A DNA stretch of 33,665 bases from Alistipes sp. (GCA_017631055.1 JAGBTZ010000039.1:1-33665); one strand, 5' to 3'; shown: positions 1 through 7,867, counted from the stretch's first letter. Made by a program: numbers and translations. The notes: generated by a model from the letters alone, not told the origin.

Positions 1-13
1 AAACAGAGTAATT

Positions 14-904
14 ATGAAGACTTTCAGAATGATTGGAATGGCCCTTGTGGCTGCAGTGATCGCATTTGCATTCAGCGCTTGCGAGAAAGATGGTGAGGAT
101 GCTTACAAGGATTATTCGCAGTTGATTGTGGGTAAGTGGTTTAACTTTACACCCGAAGCAAGCGTGTATGTATATTATAATGACGATGCAACTTTTGGAA
201 TAGTTGGCTATGACCAAAGAACCGGATGGATGCAATTTAATGGAACTTATGTTTTACAAGGTAACCTTCTGACTATTACAAGAACGGACGGCGTAGTAAC
301 TGAATACGATATTGAATTGACCGATGGCAGATTGATACAACATAGGGCTAATTCTACAATTGACGAGGTAGTTCACTACCGCATTCAAGAATCATTCGAC
401 ATCAAAGGCAATTATTCCTACCTCAACTCTGTTGTTCGCGTAGTTCCAGCCGAAGGCAAGACAGCACTTCAGTTGCCTGAAGGTGTTCTTTTCCAGGGTC
501 AGAACTATATCGCAGTAGATGCAATGCACGGAGACCGTATTATCGATGTAATGAAGAAGTTCTTTGCAGATGCTACTTTCGCTGCCGATGGTAAGCTCAA
601 CCACACGCTCGATGGCGAGGCAAAGGTAAAGAACTACACCCTGAATGGTAATAACCTTGTCTTCAACCTCTATGAAGGAAGCGATACTTATAAGGTAAAT
701 GCTACCTCATTCCCCGACGAGGATGGCGACCGCCTCTTCATCATCATTCCGAAGCAGGCAGCATGGCTTGGTGGTATGGTTGATTTGGTAGAGAAAGAGA
801 ACGAGGGTTTGAAGCTCGATGCTGCGCAGATTGCCGCATTGGAGAAGGAGTTCATGGATACCTTCGATACATTCACTGTGATTCTTAGTTTGAGCAAGAA
901 GTAA
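14..904 (+). CDS. Lipoprotein with lipocalin-like N-terminal domain
   Basis: This is a 296-residue protein with a type II signal peptide: a basic N-terminus, a hydrophobic core at residues 7-20 and a lipobox ending in Cys23. The residues after Cys23 (EKDGED) are acidic, which resembles the Bacteroidota export signal for surface lipoproteins, so an outer-leaflet location is inferred. Residues about 35-120 alternate short beta strands starting with a GKW motif, as in lipocalin-like domains of Bacteroidales lipoproteins. The second half (about 130-296) is another beta-rich module I cannot name; it resembles uncharacterised Bacteroides lipoprotein domains. There are no catalytic motifs and no visible operon partner. 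A strong terminator follows 20 bp downstream. The function is unknown. Confidence 0.85.
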   Translation: MKTFRMIGMALVAAVIAFAFSACEKDGEDAYKDYSQLIVGKWFNFTPEASVYVYYNDDATFGIVGYDQRTGWMQFNGTYVLQGNLLTITRTDGVVTEYDIELTDGRLIQHRANSTIDEVVHYRIQESFDIKGNYSYLNSVVRVVPAEGKTALQLPEGVLFQGQNYIAVDAMHGDRIIDVMKKFFADATFAADGKLNHTLDGEAKVKNYTLNGNNLVFNLYEGSDTYKVNATSFPDEDGDRLFIIIPKQAAWLGGMVDLVEKENEGLKLDAAQIAALEKEFMDTFDTFTVILSLSKK

Positions 905-923
905 GAGAATAGTCTATACACAA

Positions 924-970
924 AAATTGGTGCGTGACGGGACTACATCGTTCCCTACACGCACCAATTT
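924..970 (+). terminator. Rho-independent terminator after the lipoprotein gene
   Basis: A perfect 13-bp stem (924-936 with 958-970) encloses a loop that can form a further 4-bp helix (939-942 with 952-955). The A-rich and T-rich edges of the stem suit termination of the upstream plus-strand gene. Confidence 0.8.
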
Positions 971-1097
971 GTTATATTCATACCGCTTCAGTGGAAGATG
1001 TTTGCGTTCAGCATTTTGCAGTTTTTGCAAAAACTAACACTGATTATCAATCAGTTAAAATAAAATAATGGTTGCCGAAAATCGACTGCTTCATTTT

Positions 1098-1117
1098 TTT
1101 GTAGTGGATAGGGGATT
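1098..1117. repeat. 20-bp direct copy of the tRNA-Glu 3' end (att-like), copy 1
   Basis: Twenty bases are identical to 1425-1444, which is the 3' end of the minus-strand tRNA-Glu gene plus 4 bases beyond it. The two copies are 327 bp apart and in the same orientation. A duplicated tRNA 3' end is the usual footprint of tyrosine-recombinase integration, but no integrase lies between the copies, so this may be a remnant. Confidence 0.75.
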
Positions 1118-1191
1118 GGCTACTGTGCAGACTAAAGTCTGCTACGCTACGCCATTAAGTTCCTTTTCTTCCTTCGCGCCTCGGCAAAGTG

Positions 1192-1214
1192 TGCAAGTAA
1201 ACTTGCGCCACAGG
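1192..1214. repeat. 23-bp direct repeat with internal hairpin, copy 1
   Basis: The sequence is identical to 1350-1372. It contains the inverted repeat GCAAGT-AA-ACTTGC (1193-1206) followed by the tail GCCACAGG. Similar small hairpins with other stems occur at 1127-1142, 25212-25227 and 25298-25312. Confidence 0.8.
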
Positions 1215-1349
1215 GATTAACTTCGCTATGCTCTGCTGCCGCATCGCACCGCTCGTTTTTCCCCTCCGCTCGCCGCGGAGGCCTGAACAAAGAACCACAC
1301 TGCGCAAAAAGTTGATAAATCAACTCCTTTGTTTTCATAGCCTTGTGTC

Positions 1350-1372
1350 TGCAAGTAAACTTGCGCCACAGG
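1350..1372. repeat. 23-bp direct repeat with internal hairpin, copy 2
   Basis: Exact copy of 1192-1214, with the palindromic core at 1351-1364. It sits between a T-rich stretch and the terminator downstream of the tRNA gene. Confidence 0.8.
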
Positions 1373-1382
1373 CTACAAAAAC

Positions 1383-1411
1383 AAAAGGTGTCGAAACTTC
1401 GACACCTTTTT
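1383..1411 (-). terminator. Terminator of the tRNA-Glu transcript
   Basis: A 12-bp perfect stem (1383-1394 with 1399-1410) with a 4-base loop, A-tracts on one side and T-tracts on the other. It lies 18 bp beyond the 3' end of the minus-strand tRNA. It could work in either direction. Confidence 0.8.
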
Positions 1412-1428
1412 GCTTCGTTTGTTCTTTG

Positions 1429-1500
1429 TAGTGGATAGGGGATTCGAACCCCTATGTCCTGCGTGAGAGGCAGGTATCCTAGCCCTTAGATGAATCCACC
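1429..1500 (-). tRNA. tRNA-Glu (anticodon CTC)
   Basis: Read on the minus strand, the gene folds as a cloverleaf: a 7-bp acceptor stem (1494-1500 with 1430-1436, with a terminal G-T pair), a 5-bp anticodon stem CCTGC/GCAGG, and a T arm with the GGTTCGAATCC core. The 7-base anticodon loop CTCTCAC places CTC at 1465-1467, which reads GAG (Glu). The 3' CCA is not encoded. A minus-strand promoter lies at 1521-1550 and a terminator at 1383-1411, so it is a single-gene unit. Confidence 0.95.
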
Positions 1501-1520
1501 ATAGCTTGGTTTTGCGAGTG

Positions 1521-1550
1521 CAAAGATAGACAAAAAATTTAATTTCCAAA
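1521..1550 (-). promoter_or_regulatory. Promoter of tRNA-Glu
   Basis: On the minus strand the -7 box TATCTTTG occupies 1521-1528 and a -33 TTTG occupies 1547-1550, 18 bp apart. This matches the Bacteroidota primary-sigma consensus and sits about 20 bp before the tRNA 5' end. Confidence 0.75.
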
Positions 1551-1601
1551 AACTATACACAAAAAAAGTGCAGTTTTAGGTCATTTTTTGCAAAAAATTG
1601 C

Positions 1602-1609
1602 TATTTTTG
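1602..1609 (+). promoter_or_regulatory. Candidate -7 box for the SGNH protein gene
   Basis: TATTTTTG fits TAnnTTTG and lies 28 bp before the ATG at 1638. No clear -33 element is seen at 19-20 bp. Confidence 0.5.
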
Positions 1610-1637
1610 TCAAGATAACACAACAAAACATACCATT

Positions 1638-2972
1638 ATGAAGAGATTTTTTCTGATTCTGGCAATCATCTTCGCACTGCCAACCACTCTCCTTGCTGAA
1701 GGTAAAGCAAAACATACCGAGTGGAGATTTATTGCCCAAAACAAGGGAGATGCCACAGGTGAAGACTTTATCAAAACGGGGCGTTATGCCCCCACTTTCG
1801 GCGAGAATGCCTGGATTCGTTTCGAGAGTAGCAACCCCATTGCACGACCGAGCCTAACGAAACGCTCCGAGCCGATATGCAGCAACACCCAAAAGGGCGA
1901 CTGTTGGATATTCGAGATGCCGGTCACAAATCTCGAGGCTGGCAGCTTGGTAGATATTTGGTGTTCATTCCACTCCTACCCCACAGGCACGGGACATCGT
2001 TTTGCCGTAGAGTATCTCGATGGCAAGAAGTGGCTGCCGCTAATGCCGACCGAAGAAGACGGCACCAATTTCCGCACATCGAAGACCGCCACCAGCAAAT
2101 ATTTCTGGCAATCGTTCCGCCTGCAAAAGAGCATCAAGGGAGGTCTGCTCTCGATCCGCATCCGCCAGATTGAGGAGCACGTCGGAGCTTGCTACATCTC
2201 GGGAGGTAACCGCTATCCGCAGATCACCATCTACCCCAAGATGAATACCAGCAAGAAGACCCGCATCCTCTTCATAGGCAACAGCTACACCTACCGCAAC
2301 AACTACCCTTACATCTTCAAGGAGATTGCTATGAGCGAGGGTCACTTCGTTGATTGCTGGGTGTGTGAGAAGGGAGGTTGGACTATGACCAAGCATATGG
2401 CCTACCAGCCCACAATCGAGGCTGTAGAGAAGGGCGGCTACGATTATGTATTCCTGCAAGACCAGAGTTACGAGCGTGTCTTCTCGGGCACCGAGGATGA
2501 CTACGGCTCGCTCAAGGGTATGACCGACATCGCTGCATGGGTACGCAAGTACAGCCCCGAAGCAGAGCCTGTTATCGCCCTGACGTGGGGTCGCAAGCAC
2601 GGAAGCAACCATCTGCGCAAGCAAGACCTTCCGCTCATCGATAAGTACCCTTCGTTCTTCGCAAGCTTTGAGCATATGCAGGCTCGACTCAACGAGGTTG
2701 TCGAGATCGAGGCGAAGGCTATTGATGCAAAAATTGCACAGCAAGGCCCCGCTTGGCAGATTGTTCGCCGCGAGCGTCCCGACATCGACCTCTACGTCAA
2801 GGATGGCTCACACCCCTCGTATGCAGGCTCTTATCTTGCAGCAGCGGTATCGTATCTCACGATTTATCCCGAGCCATTCAGTGCAACTACGGCAGACGGC
2901 TGCTTGGATGCAGCGACAGCAGCCTACCTGCGTTCCGTAGCCGAACGAGTGATGCTCAAAGGCGAAAGATAG
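1638..2972 (+). CDS. Secreted SGNH-hydrolase-like (DUF4886-type) protein
   Basis: This 444-residue protein has a cleavable signal peptide (residues 1-20). Residues about 24-200 form a beta-rich N-terminal module without recognisable motifs. The C-terminal half (about 208-420) is SGNH-like: FIGNSYT places the putative nucleophile Ser216 in block I, and KDGSHPS supplies the Asp389/His392 pair of block V. The V-F-L-Q-D-Q-S stretch near 271-277 is typical of DUF4886. The protein is probably periplasmic and may be an esterase or carbohydrate de-esterifying enzyme; the substrate is unknown. It is a single-gene unit with a -7 box upstream and a shared terminator downstream. Confidence 0.85.
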   Translation: MKRFFLILAIIFALPTTLLAEGKAKHTEWRFIAQNKGDATGEDFIKTGRYAPTFGENAWIRFESSNPIARPSLTKRSEPICSNTQKGDCWIFEMPVTNLEAGSLVDIWCSFHSYPTGTGHRFAVEYLDGKKWLPLMPTEEDGTNFRTSKTATSKYFWQSFRLQKSIKGGLLSIRIRQIEEHVGACYISGGNRYPQITIYPKMNTSKKTRILFIGNSYTYRNNYPYIFKEIAMSEGHFVDCWVCEKGGWTMTKHMAYQPTIEAVEKGGYDYVFLQDQSYERVFSGTEDDYGSLKGMTDIAAWVRKYSPEAEPVIALTWGRKHGSNHLRKQDLPLIDKYPSFFASFEHMQARLNEVVEIEAKAIDAKIAQQGPAWQIVRRERPDIDLYVKDGSHPSYAGSYLAAAVSYLTIYPEPFSATTADGCLDAATAAYLRSVAERVMLKGER

Positions 2973-2990
2973 AGAGTAAAACAACGGCAT

Positions 2991-3033
2991 AAATATATGG
3001 GGTGACTAAAATTTAGTCACCCCATATATTTTT
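2991..3033. terminator. Bidirectional terminator between convergent genes
   Basis: A perfect 20-bp inverted repeat (2991-3010 with 3012-3031) has almost no spacer and A/T tracts at both ends. It can end transcription from the plus-strand SGNH gene and from the minus-strand antiporter operon. Confidence 0.9.
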
Positions 3034-3041
3034 ACCAACCT

Positions 3042-4532
3042 CTAAAATTTGAGTACCTCTTCAATGCCGAGCTCTTTATACTGCGAGTCGAGTTCATCGC
3101 CACGGTCGGAGAGAACAAGCAGTTTATCACCCTCGAGTAGTTCGGCATTGCCGCGGGGCACAAAGTAGTCGCCATCTCGACAAATCAACACCACAAGAGT
3201 ATTGTCGGGCAGGGTGATTTCGCTCAACTTATCGCCACCGACAAGCATCTGACGATTAACCTCCACCTCGGTAAATGCTGCCGTCATACGTTCGCGAATA
3301 GACTCCTTGAACGAGCTCTCGCGCTCCTCGTATGCCAAACCGAGAGCATTGGCCATACCACTCACGGTCGTTCCCTGCACCGCCATCGAAATCAGCGTCA
3401 CAAAGAAGACGATATTGAACAACAACTCGGCACCCTCGATATGCTCCACAACCGGATAGGTCGCAAAGATGATGGGCACAGCACCACGCAATCCCACCCA
3501 CGAGATATAGGCTCGAGCCTTAGTCGAGAAGTTGCGGAACGGAGCCAGGCAGGCAAAGACCGCAATGGGTCGCGCCACCAAAATCATAAATGCACCAACC
3601 AAGCATCCCAGGATGATAATGTCGAACTGCAACAGCTCGCCGACATTGACCAGCAGTCCCAACACAAGGAACATAATCACCTGGCAAAGCCAAGTAAAAC
3701 TATCGAAGAAGGTGGTGAGTGTCTGCTTGTGCACCAATCTATTATTACCGACAACCAGACCCGCAATATAGACCGCCAGGTAGCCATTACCCTGCAACAG
3801 CGAGGTGAACGAGAAGGTCAGGAACACTGCCGCCAGGAGCAATACCGAGTAGAGGGCTTGATTGGCGATATTGATATTGTTTATCACCCACACCGTACCT
3901 CGGCCAAAGCCGTAACCGAGCATAACTCCGACAAACATCTGCACAAAGAACATAAACAGACTTGTGCCGACCGACATACCCTCCTGCCCGTTGCCGGCAA
4001 GAACACCAACCAACAACACCGTGAGGATATATGCCATCGGGTCATTACTTCCACTCTCCAGCTCGAGCAGAGGTCGCAAATTCTCGCGCAAACCCTGCTT
4101 CTTAGTACGCAAAATCGAGAATACTGAGGCCGAATCGGTCGAAGACATCGTTGCTGCCAGCAGCAGCGCAAACGGGAAGGTGAGCTCAATTCCCAACAGC
4201 GGAGCCACCAACCACACAAAGCCGGCCAGAATGAATGCCGTAAGCATAACACCCACCGTAGCAAGCATAACACCCGCCGACATTACCGGCCGCACCTCCG
4301 AAAAACGGGTATCCATACCTCCCGAGAAGAGGATGATGCAGAGCGCAATCATACCTACAAACTGGGCCAACTCGGCCGACTCGAATGAGATAAAGTTGTA
4401 GCCGAAAAACATTCCGACACCCAAGAAGAGCAGTAAGGCGGGCGCACCAAAACGATACGCCACCTTACCTGCAAATACAGCCACGAGGAGCAACATTGCT
4501 CCAACCAAAAGGAAATTCTCGCCTCCTATCAT
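3042..4532 (-). CDS. CPA1-family K+/H+ antiporter (NhaP2/CvrA-like) with RCK_C domain
   Basis: This 496-residue inner-membrane protein has about 12-13 hydrophobic segments over residues 5-390. The motif GLRGAVPI is characteristic of CPA1 antiporters, and a conserved stretch with TMSSTDSASVF matches the ion-binding region. Residues about 415-490 form a soluble RCK_C (TrkA-C) domain, as in NhaP2/CvrA, whose members exchange cytoplasmic K+ for H+ and can sense nucleotides. At 496 residues it is shorter than E. coli NhaP2. It is the last gene of a minus-strand operon, 7 bp after the small membrane protein gene, and ends at the shared terminator. K+ versus Na+ specificity is inferred from the family only. 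Confidence 0.9.
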   Translation of the reverse strand: MIGGENFLLVGAMLLLVAVFAGKVAYRFGAPALLLFLGVGMFFGYNFISFESAELAQFVGMIALCIILFSGGMDTRFSEVRPVMSAGVMLATVGVMLTAFILAGFVWLVAPLLGIELTFPFALLLAATMSSTDSASVFSILRTKKQGLRENLRPLLELESGSNDPMAYILTVLLVGVLAGNGQEGMSVGTSLFMFFVQMFVGVMLGYGFGRGTVWVINNINIANQALYSVLLLAAVFLTFSFTSLLQGNGYLAVYIAGLVVGNNRLVHKQTLTTFFDSFTWLCQVIMFLVLGLLVNVGELLQFDIIILGCLVGAFMILVARPIAVFACLAPFRNFSTKARAYISWVGLRGAVPIIFATYPVVEHIEGAELLFNIVFFVTLISMAVQGTTVSGMANALGLAYEERESSFKESIRERMTAAFTEVEVNRQMLVGGDKLSEITLPDNTLVVLICRDGDYFVPRGNAELLEGDKLLVLSDRGDELDSQYKELGIEEVLKF

Positions 4533-4539
4533 ACTTTTA

Positions 4540-5043
4540 CTATTTTCTCAAAATCTTCGCCTCGCGCAGCGGTCGATACTCCAACTCGACATACTCGAAG
4601 GGCTGGCACACCGTAAATCGCCCATCCGAAGTGCGACACAAGGCCACCGTCACGGCCGCAACCTGCGATTCGGGCAATGCCAACAGCCTATCCAAATCAC
4701 CGTTGTCGATTGCCGCCATAACATCACGCATCTGCATACGGGCAAACGACATCTCTGTAATCTTCAGCGGCTCGCCCACCTCACCAAGACAAGGACGACC
4801 CTCGCCACCAAACAGGCGACCAAGCAACATCACAAAGCCCACAACGCCTACGATCGTTCCCAACAAGAGCAACGACGAGTGCCAATCGGTAGCCGACATC
4901 GTTTCGGGCAAGGTGTATCCTGTGACTACCACGAATGCTCCCAATGCAATCGAAACCACAGGCATAACTACGCTCTTACGGCGTTTAACAATTATATTAT
5001 CGGGCAAGGCATAAAGCGCCTCGCAAAAAAGTGTTTTATCCAT
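4540..5043 (-). CDS. Small inner-membrane protein of unknown function
   Basis: The protein has 167 residues from the ATG at 5043. An in-frame ATG at 5082 would add 13 residues; the inner start is preferred because it is preceded by an A-rich, Bacteroidota-style leader and begins a plausible cytosolic N-terminus. Two hydrophobic segments form a helical hairpin in the first half (VVMPVVSIALGAFVVVTGY, then SSLLLLGTIVGVVGFVMLL). The second half is soluble, and probably cytoplasmic. I recognise no family. The 7-bp gap to the antiporter gene suggests coupled expression. Confidence 0.7.
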   Translation of the reverse strand: MDKTLFCEALYALPDNIIVKRRKSVVMPVVSIALGAFVVVTGYTLPETMSATDWHSSLLLLGTIVGVVGFVMLLGRLFGGEGRPCLGEVGEPLKITEMSFARMQMRDVMAAIDNGDLDRLLALPESQVAAVTVALCRTSDGRFTVCQPFEYVELEYRPLREAKILRK

Positions 5044-5140
5044 ATTTTTGATTATTAAGCGTTTGAAATAATTATACAGCATACCCTGCCCCTGATTTCA
5101 ATCGGGCGGATAGTAGCAAGTGTTGAATTATTCTCTCACG

Positions 5141-5536
5141 CTAAATAATCAATCGGCAGAGCATCTGGATAGCGAAATCCGATGGCGCTCCACCGACAAA
5201 GAGTCGAGAAAGCGGTTTTGACGATAAATAGACTCTGCCCGCCCCCGCTGCACGAACTACCGAGGAGCATACCGAGCGGCGCTCGCCACCATAGTCGTTA
5301 CGCAGTGACTGCTCGAAATTTTGCGGAGCCGTAACACTCGGCACCGAGGGGAGTTTCAAATCGGAGTTATAGGTGCGGGCACAATCAATCTGCGTCACCA
5401 CATCGGCCGACAACTCCGAATTATAGCCACCTTCAAATGCAGACGATGCCTCGGCCACATCACTCGATGTCGCCACCGCACTGTCGAGCACAAAGCCGAC
5501 AAAAAGTGCCAAAAGTATCGTTGCAAATCGTTTCAT
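5141..5536 (-). CDS. Small secreted protein of unknown function
   Basis: A 131-residue protein with a signal peptide (KR then a hydrophobic core, cleavage near residue 22). The mature part is about 109 residues with Cys at 52, 90 and 126 and no motif I recognise. It starts 11 bp after the TonB-like gene ends, so the two are almost surely co-transcribed, and both products would meet in the periplasm. The good start context, the signal peptide and the operon position support a real gene; the function is unknown. Confidence 0.65.
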   Translation of the reverse strand: MKRFATILLALFVGFVLDSAVATSSDVAEASSAFEGGYNSELSADVVTQIDCARTYNSDLKLPSVPSVTAPQNFEQSLRNDYGGERRSVCSSVVRAAGAGRVYLSSKPLSRLFVGGAPSDFAIQMLCRLII

Positions 5537-5547
5537 CTCTCAATCTG

Positions 5548-6366
5548 TTATTGCGGTATGAAGGTATAGGTTATCGTACCCGACTGCTTGGCCGGTGCCG
5601 AGGAGTTGATATCAAACCTCGAACGGCGTGCCGAGATGAGCGCTGTGCGACACATACAATCATCCCCACCCGACTTGATATAGGCACCCGTAACCTCGCC
5701 ACTGCGGTTGACCGTAATGGCCACCACCACCTCGCCACCACCCTCACAGCGATAGGCAGGGATATCGAGGTAACGATGCTCTCGCACAGGGTTTGTCAGC
5801 GAGTACTTCACCGTAACTCGACCCTTAACCTTCTGGGTTGTAACTTGCTCCTCGCTCTGCGACTCCTTTTGCTGACCAATCGCCTCGGCTTCGGCAAGAC
5901 CCTTCTCGTAAGCCTCGCGGTTGGCACGCATACGCTCCTGCACCGCCTCGGCCGACTCGTTGAGCTGAGCAGTTTTGGTGCCACGATCATCCTTCAAATT
6001 CTCGTTCAATGCATTCTCGTTGGATGCCATATTGCGAACATTGCGCCAATCCTCATCACGCAAGCGAGCCTCAACCTCCTCGCGCAAGCGGTCACGCTCC
6101 TGCTCCAAGGCTTCGAGATTTTCCAAATCGACCAAGATAGTCGACACTCCCTGACGTTCGCCCACGGCAATTTTACCCGCCATGAAGACAATACCTATCA
6201 CAAGATAGACAATGAGTGTCACCGCCAAACCCACACGGTGGTCGAAAGCCCACTCTCCGATATCCTCCTTACGGTTGTCGAAAGGTAGGCGCAAACGGGG
6301 CTTACGCTGCGGTTTGGAGGTCGCAGCATGCTCTTTGGCAGGCTGTATCGGTTCGTTCTTATTCAC
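5548..6366 (-). CDS. TonB-like energy transducer protein
   Basis: This 272-residue protein begins at a GTG codon (6366); no upstream ATG exists and the next in-frame ATG would cut the membrane anchor. A basic cytoplasmic N-terminus (1-45) leads to one transmembrane helix (about 46-64). A charged, probably coiled-coil stretch follows (about 80-175, rich in E, R, N, Q). The C-terminal domain (about 205-272) has the TonB_C pattern, with strands around EVVVAITVNRSGEV and a final YTFIPQ strand. The Cys pair DCMC near 237-239 is also seen in Bacteroidota TonB-like proteins. It leads an operon with a secreted protein, a membrane protein and an antiporter. It lacks the Pro-rich spacer of classic TonB, so the partner may not be a standard receptor. 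Confidence 0.8.
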   Translation of the reverse strand: MNKNEPIQPAKEHAATSKPQRKPRLRLPFDNRKEDIGEWAFDHRVGLAVTLIVYLVIGIVFMAGKIAVGERQGVSTILVDLENLEALEQERDRLREEVEARLRDEDWRNVRNMASNENALNENLKDDRGTKTAQLNESAEAVQERMRANREAYEKGLAEAEAIGQQKESQSEEQVTTQKVKGRVTVKYSLTNPVREHRYLDIPAYRCEGGGEVVVAITVNRSGEVTGAYIKSGGDDCMCRTALISARRSRFDINSSAPAKQSGTITYTFIPQ

Positions 6367-6385
6367 TCTTGCTCGATAATTTTGA

Positions 6386-6393
6386 CAAAAATA
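6386..6393 (-). promoter_or_regulatory. -7 box for the TonB-like operon
   Basis: The minus strand reads TATTTTTG, fitting TAnnTTTG, 19 bp before the GTG start at 6366. This supports the GTG as the true start because little leader is left. No clear -33 is seen. Confidence 0.55.
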
Positions 6394-6415
6394 CTCATTT
6401 TTAACATATTTTTTA

Positions 6416-6423
6416 TATCTTTA
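6416..6423 (+). promoter_or_regulatory. Candidate -7 box for lpxC-fabZ
   Basis: TATCTTTA differs by one base from TAnnTTTG and lies 31 bp before the ATG at 6455. A purine-rich GGAAG ribosome-binding site follows at 6444-6448. No -33 element is at the expected distance. Confidence 0.35.
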
Positions 6424-6454
6424 CTCGCAATTTAACTAAAAAAGGAAGAAAATT

Positions 6455-7843
6455 ATGTCTTCAAAACAGAGAACACTCAACGCTCCCATAACCTTTTCGG
6501 GTAAGGGACTACATACCGGATTGGCTGTCACAATGACCGCTAACCCCGCACCTGCCAACAGTGGCATATCGTTCCGCCGTGTCGATATCGAGGGTCAACC
6601 CTCGGTTCCGGCTTTGGCAGATTACGTTATAGATACATCGCGCGGAACTACCATCGCCAAAGGCGAGGCAAAGGTGAGCACCATCGAGCATATTATGTCG
6701 GCACTTTGGACACTCGGCGTAGACAACGCCATCATCGACATCAACGCTCCCGAGACCCCTATCATGGATGGCTCTGCTCGCGAATACGCAGCCAAAATCC
6801 GCGAGGTGGGCACCGTAGAGCAGGATGCCGAGCGCGAATACTACCAAGTGACCGAGAAGATGGTCTACTCCATCCCCGAGAAGGGTGTGGTATTGGTACT
6901 CTACCCCAACGATGAGTATTCGGTATCGGTGCATATCGACTTCAATTCGAAGGTTATCGGCAATCAGTTTGCCACTTTCGAGCCAAACGATGATTACGAG
7001 AGCAAAATCGCTCCGTGTCGCACATTCGTATTCTTGCACGAGTTGGAGCCCCTCTTCAAGATGAATCTAATCAAGGGTGGCGACCTGGACAACGCTATCG
7101 TGGTTGTCGAGAATCCGATGTCTGACGAGCAGATTGAGCACCTCAAGAAGATTTTCAACAAGGACGACATCCGCATCACGGGCGGTTATCTGAACAACCT
7201 CGAGTTGCGTGCGACCAACGAGTTGGCTCGCCACAAGTTGCTCGACCTGCTGGGAGATTTCGCTCTGCTCGGTCGCCGCATCAAGGGTAGCGTTTGGGCT
7301 ACACGCCCCGGCCACTATGCCAACACCGAGTTTATGAAGCAGTTGCGCGTGAAGGTCCGCCTCGAGGGCGAGAAGCCTCGCTTCAAGTACGACCCGCGCA
7401 AGGCTCCGGTATACGACACAAACCACATCAAGAGAATGCTACCCCATCGTTATCCTTGCTTGCTCGTGGATAGAGTATTCCACATCAGCGAGAATTCGAT
7501 TGCCGGCATCAAAAACGTCTCGACCAACGAGCCCTTCTTCCAGGGTCACTTCCCCTCGGAGCCCATAATGCCCGGAGTGCTGATTGTCGAGGCTATGGCT
7601 CAATGCGGAGGATTGCTCACACTCTCGGCCGTTGAGGACCCCGAGAACTACTCGACCTATATGCTTCGCATCGACAACGTGCGCTTCAAGCAGAAGGTCG
7701 TTCCGGGCGACACGCTTCAATTCGAGGTGGAACTCACCGAGCCGCTGCGCCGAGGTATGGCTTCGATGCAGGGTAAGGCGTTCGTGGGCGGCAAGCTGGT
7801 TTGCGAGGCTTCGCTTATGGCGCAGATTATCAAAAACGAATAA
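6455..7843 (+). CDS. lpxC-fabZ: Bifunctional LpxC/FabZ: UDP-3-O-acyl-GlcNAc deacetylase and 3-hydroxyacyl-ACP dehydratase
   Basis: This 462-residue fusion is typical of Bacteroidota. The N-terminal LpxC part (about 1-305) removes the acetyl group from UDP-3-O-acyl-GlcNAc, the committed step of lipid A synthesis. Zinc ligands are visible: His79 in IEHIMSALW, and His260 and Asp264 in HKLLDLLGD; His287 in GHYANTEF is the catalytic histidine. The C-terminal FabZ part (about 318-462) dehydrates 3-hydroxyacyl-ACP; it has PHRYPCLLVDR, catalytic His365 in GHFPSEP and Glu379 in VEAMAQ, with the normal 14-residue spacing. lpxA follows after 24 bp, so acyl supply and its use are encoded together. A GGAAG ribosome-binding site precedes the ATG. 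Confidence 0.97.
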   Translation: MSSKQRTLNAPITFSGKGLHTGLAVTMTANPAPANSGISFRRVDIEGQPSVPALADYVIDTSRGTTIAKGEAKVSTIEHIMSALWTLGVDNAIIDINAPETPIMDGSAREYAAKIREVGTVEQDAEREYYQVTEKMVYSIPEKGVVLVLYPNDEYSVSVHIDFNSKVIGNQFATFEPNDDYESKIAPCRTFVFLHELEPLFKMNLIKGGDLDNAIVVVENPMSDEQIEHLKKIFNKDDIRITGGYLNNLELRATNELARHKLLDLLGDFALLGRRIKGSVWATRPGHYANTEFMKQLRVKVRLEGEKPRFKYDPRKAPVYDTNHIKRMLPHRYPCLLVDRVFHISENSIAGIKNVSTNEPFFQGHFPSEPIMPGVLIVEAMAQCGGLLTLSAVEDPENYSTYMLRIDNVRFKQKVVPGDTLQFEVELTEPLRRGMASMQGKAFVGGKLVCEASLMAQIIKNE

Positions 7844-7867
7844 TAACCAACTAATTTCAAACATATC

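Larger units (their letters stand above)
971..1428. other. Gene-free stretch with palindromes and repeats
   Basis: No credible protein gene lies here; the short open frames are low-complexity or cross the repeats. It holds a perfect palindrome (1021-1034), a 7-bp-arm hairpin (1039-1055), a 20-bp copy of the end of the neighbouring tRNA-Glu (1098-1117), a hairpin GCAGACT-AA-AGTCTGC (1127-1142), two copies of a 23-bp repeat (1192-1214, 1350-1372) and a terminator (1383-1411). Confidence 0.7.

Noticed and set aside
1228-1431. Small frame over the repeat stretch next to tRNA-Glu
   Set aside because: It crosses repeats and a terminator, and its translation has no recognisable features.
5437-6288. 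283-codon plus-strand frame over the TonB-like gene
   Set aside because: Antisense to two genes that have signal peptide or TM features; its own translation has no family signal.
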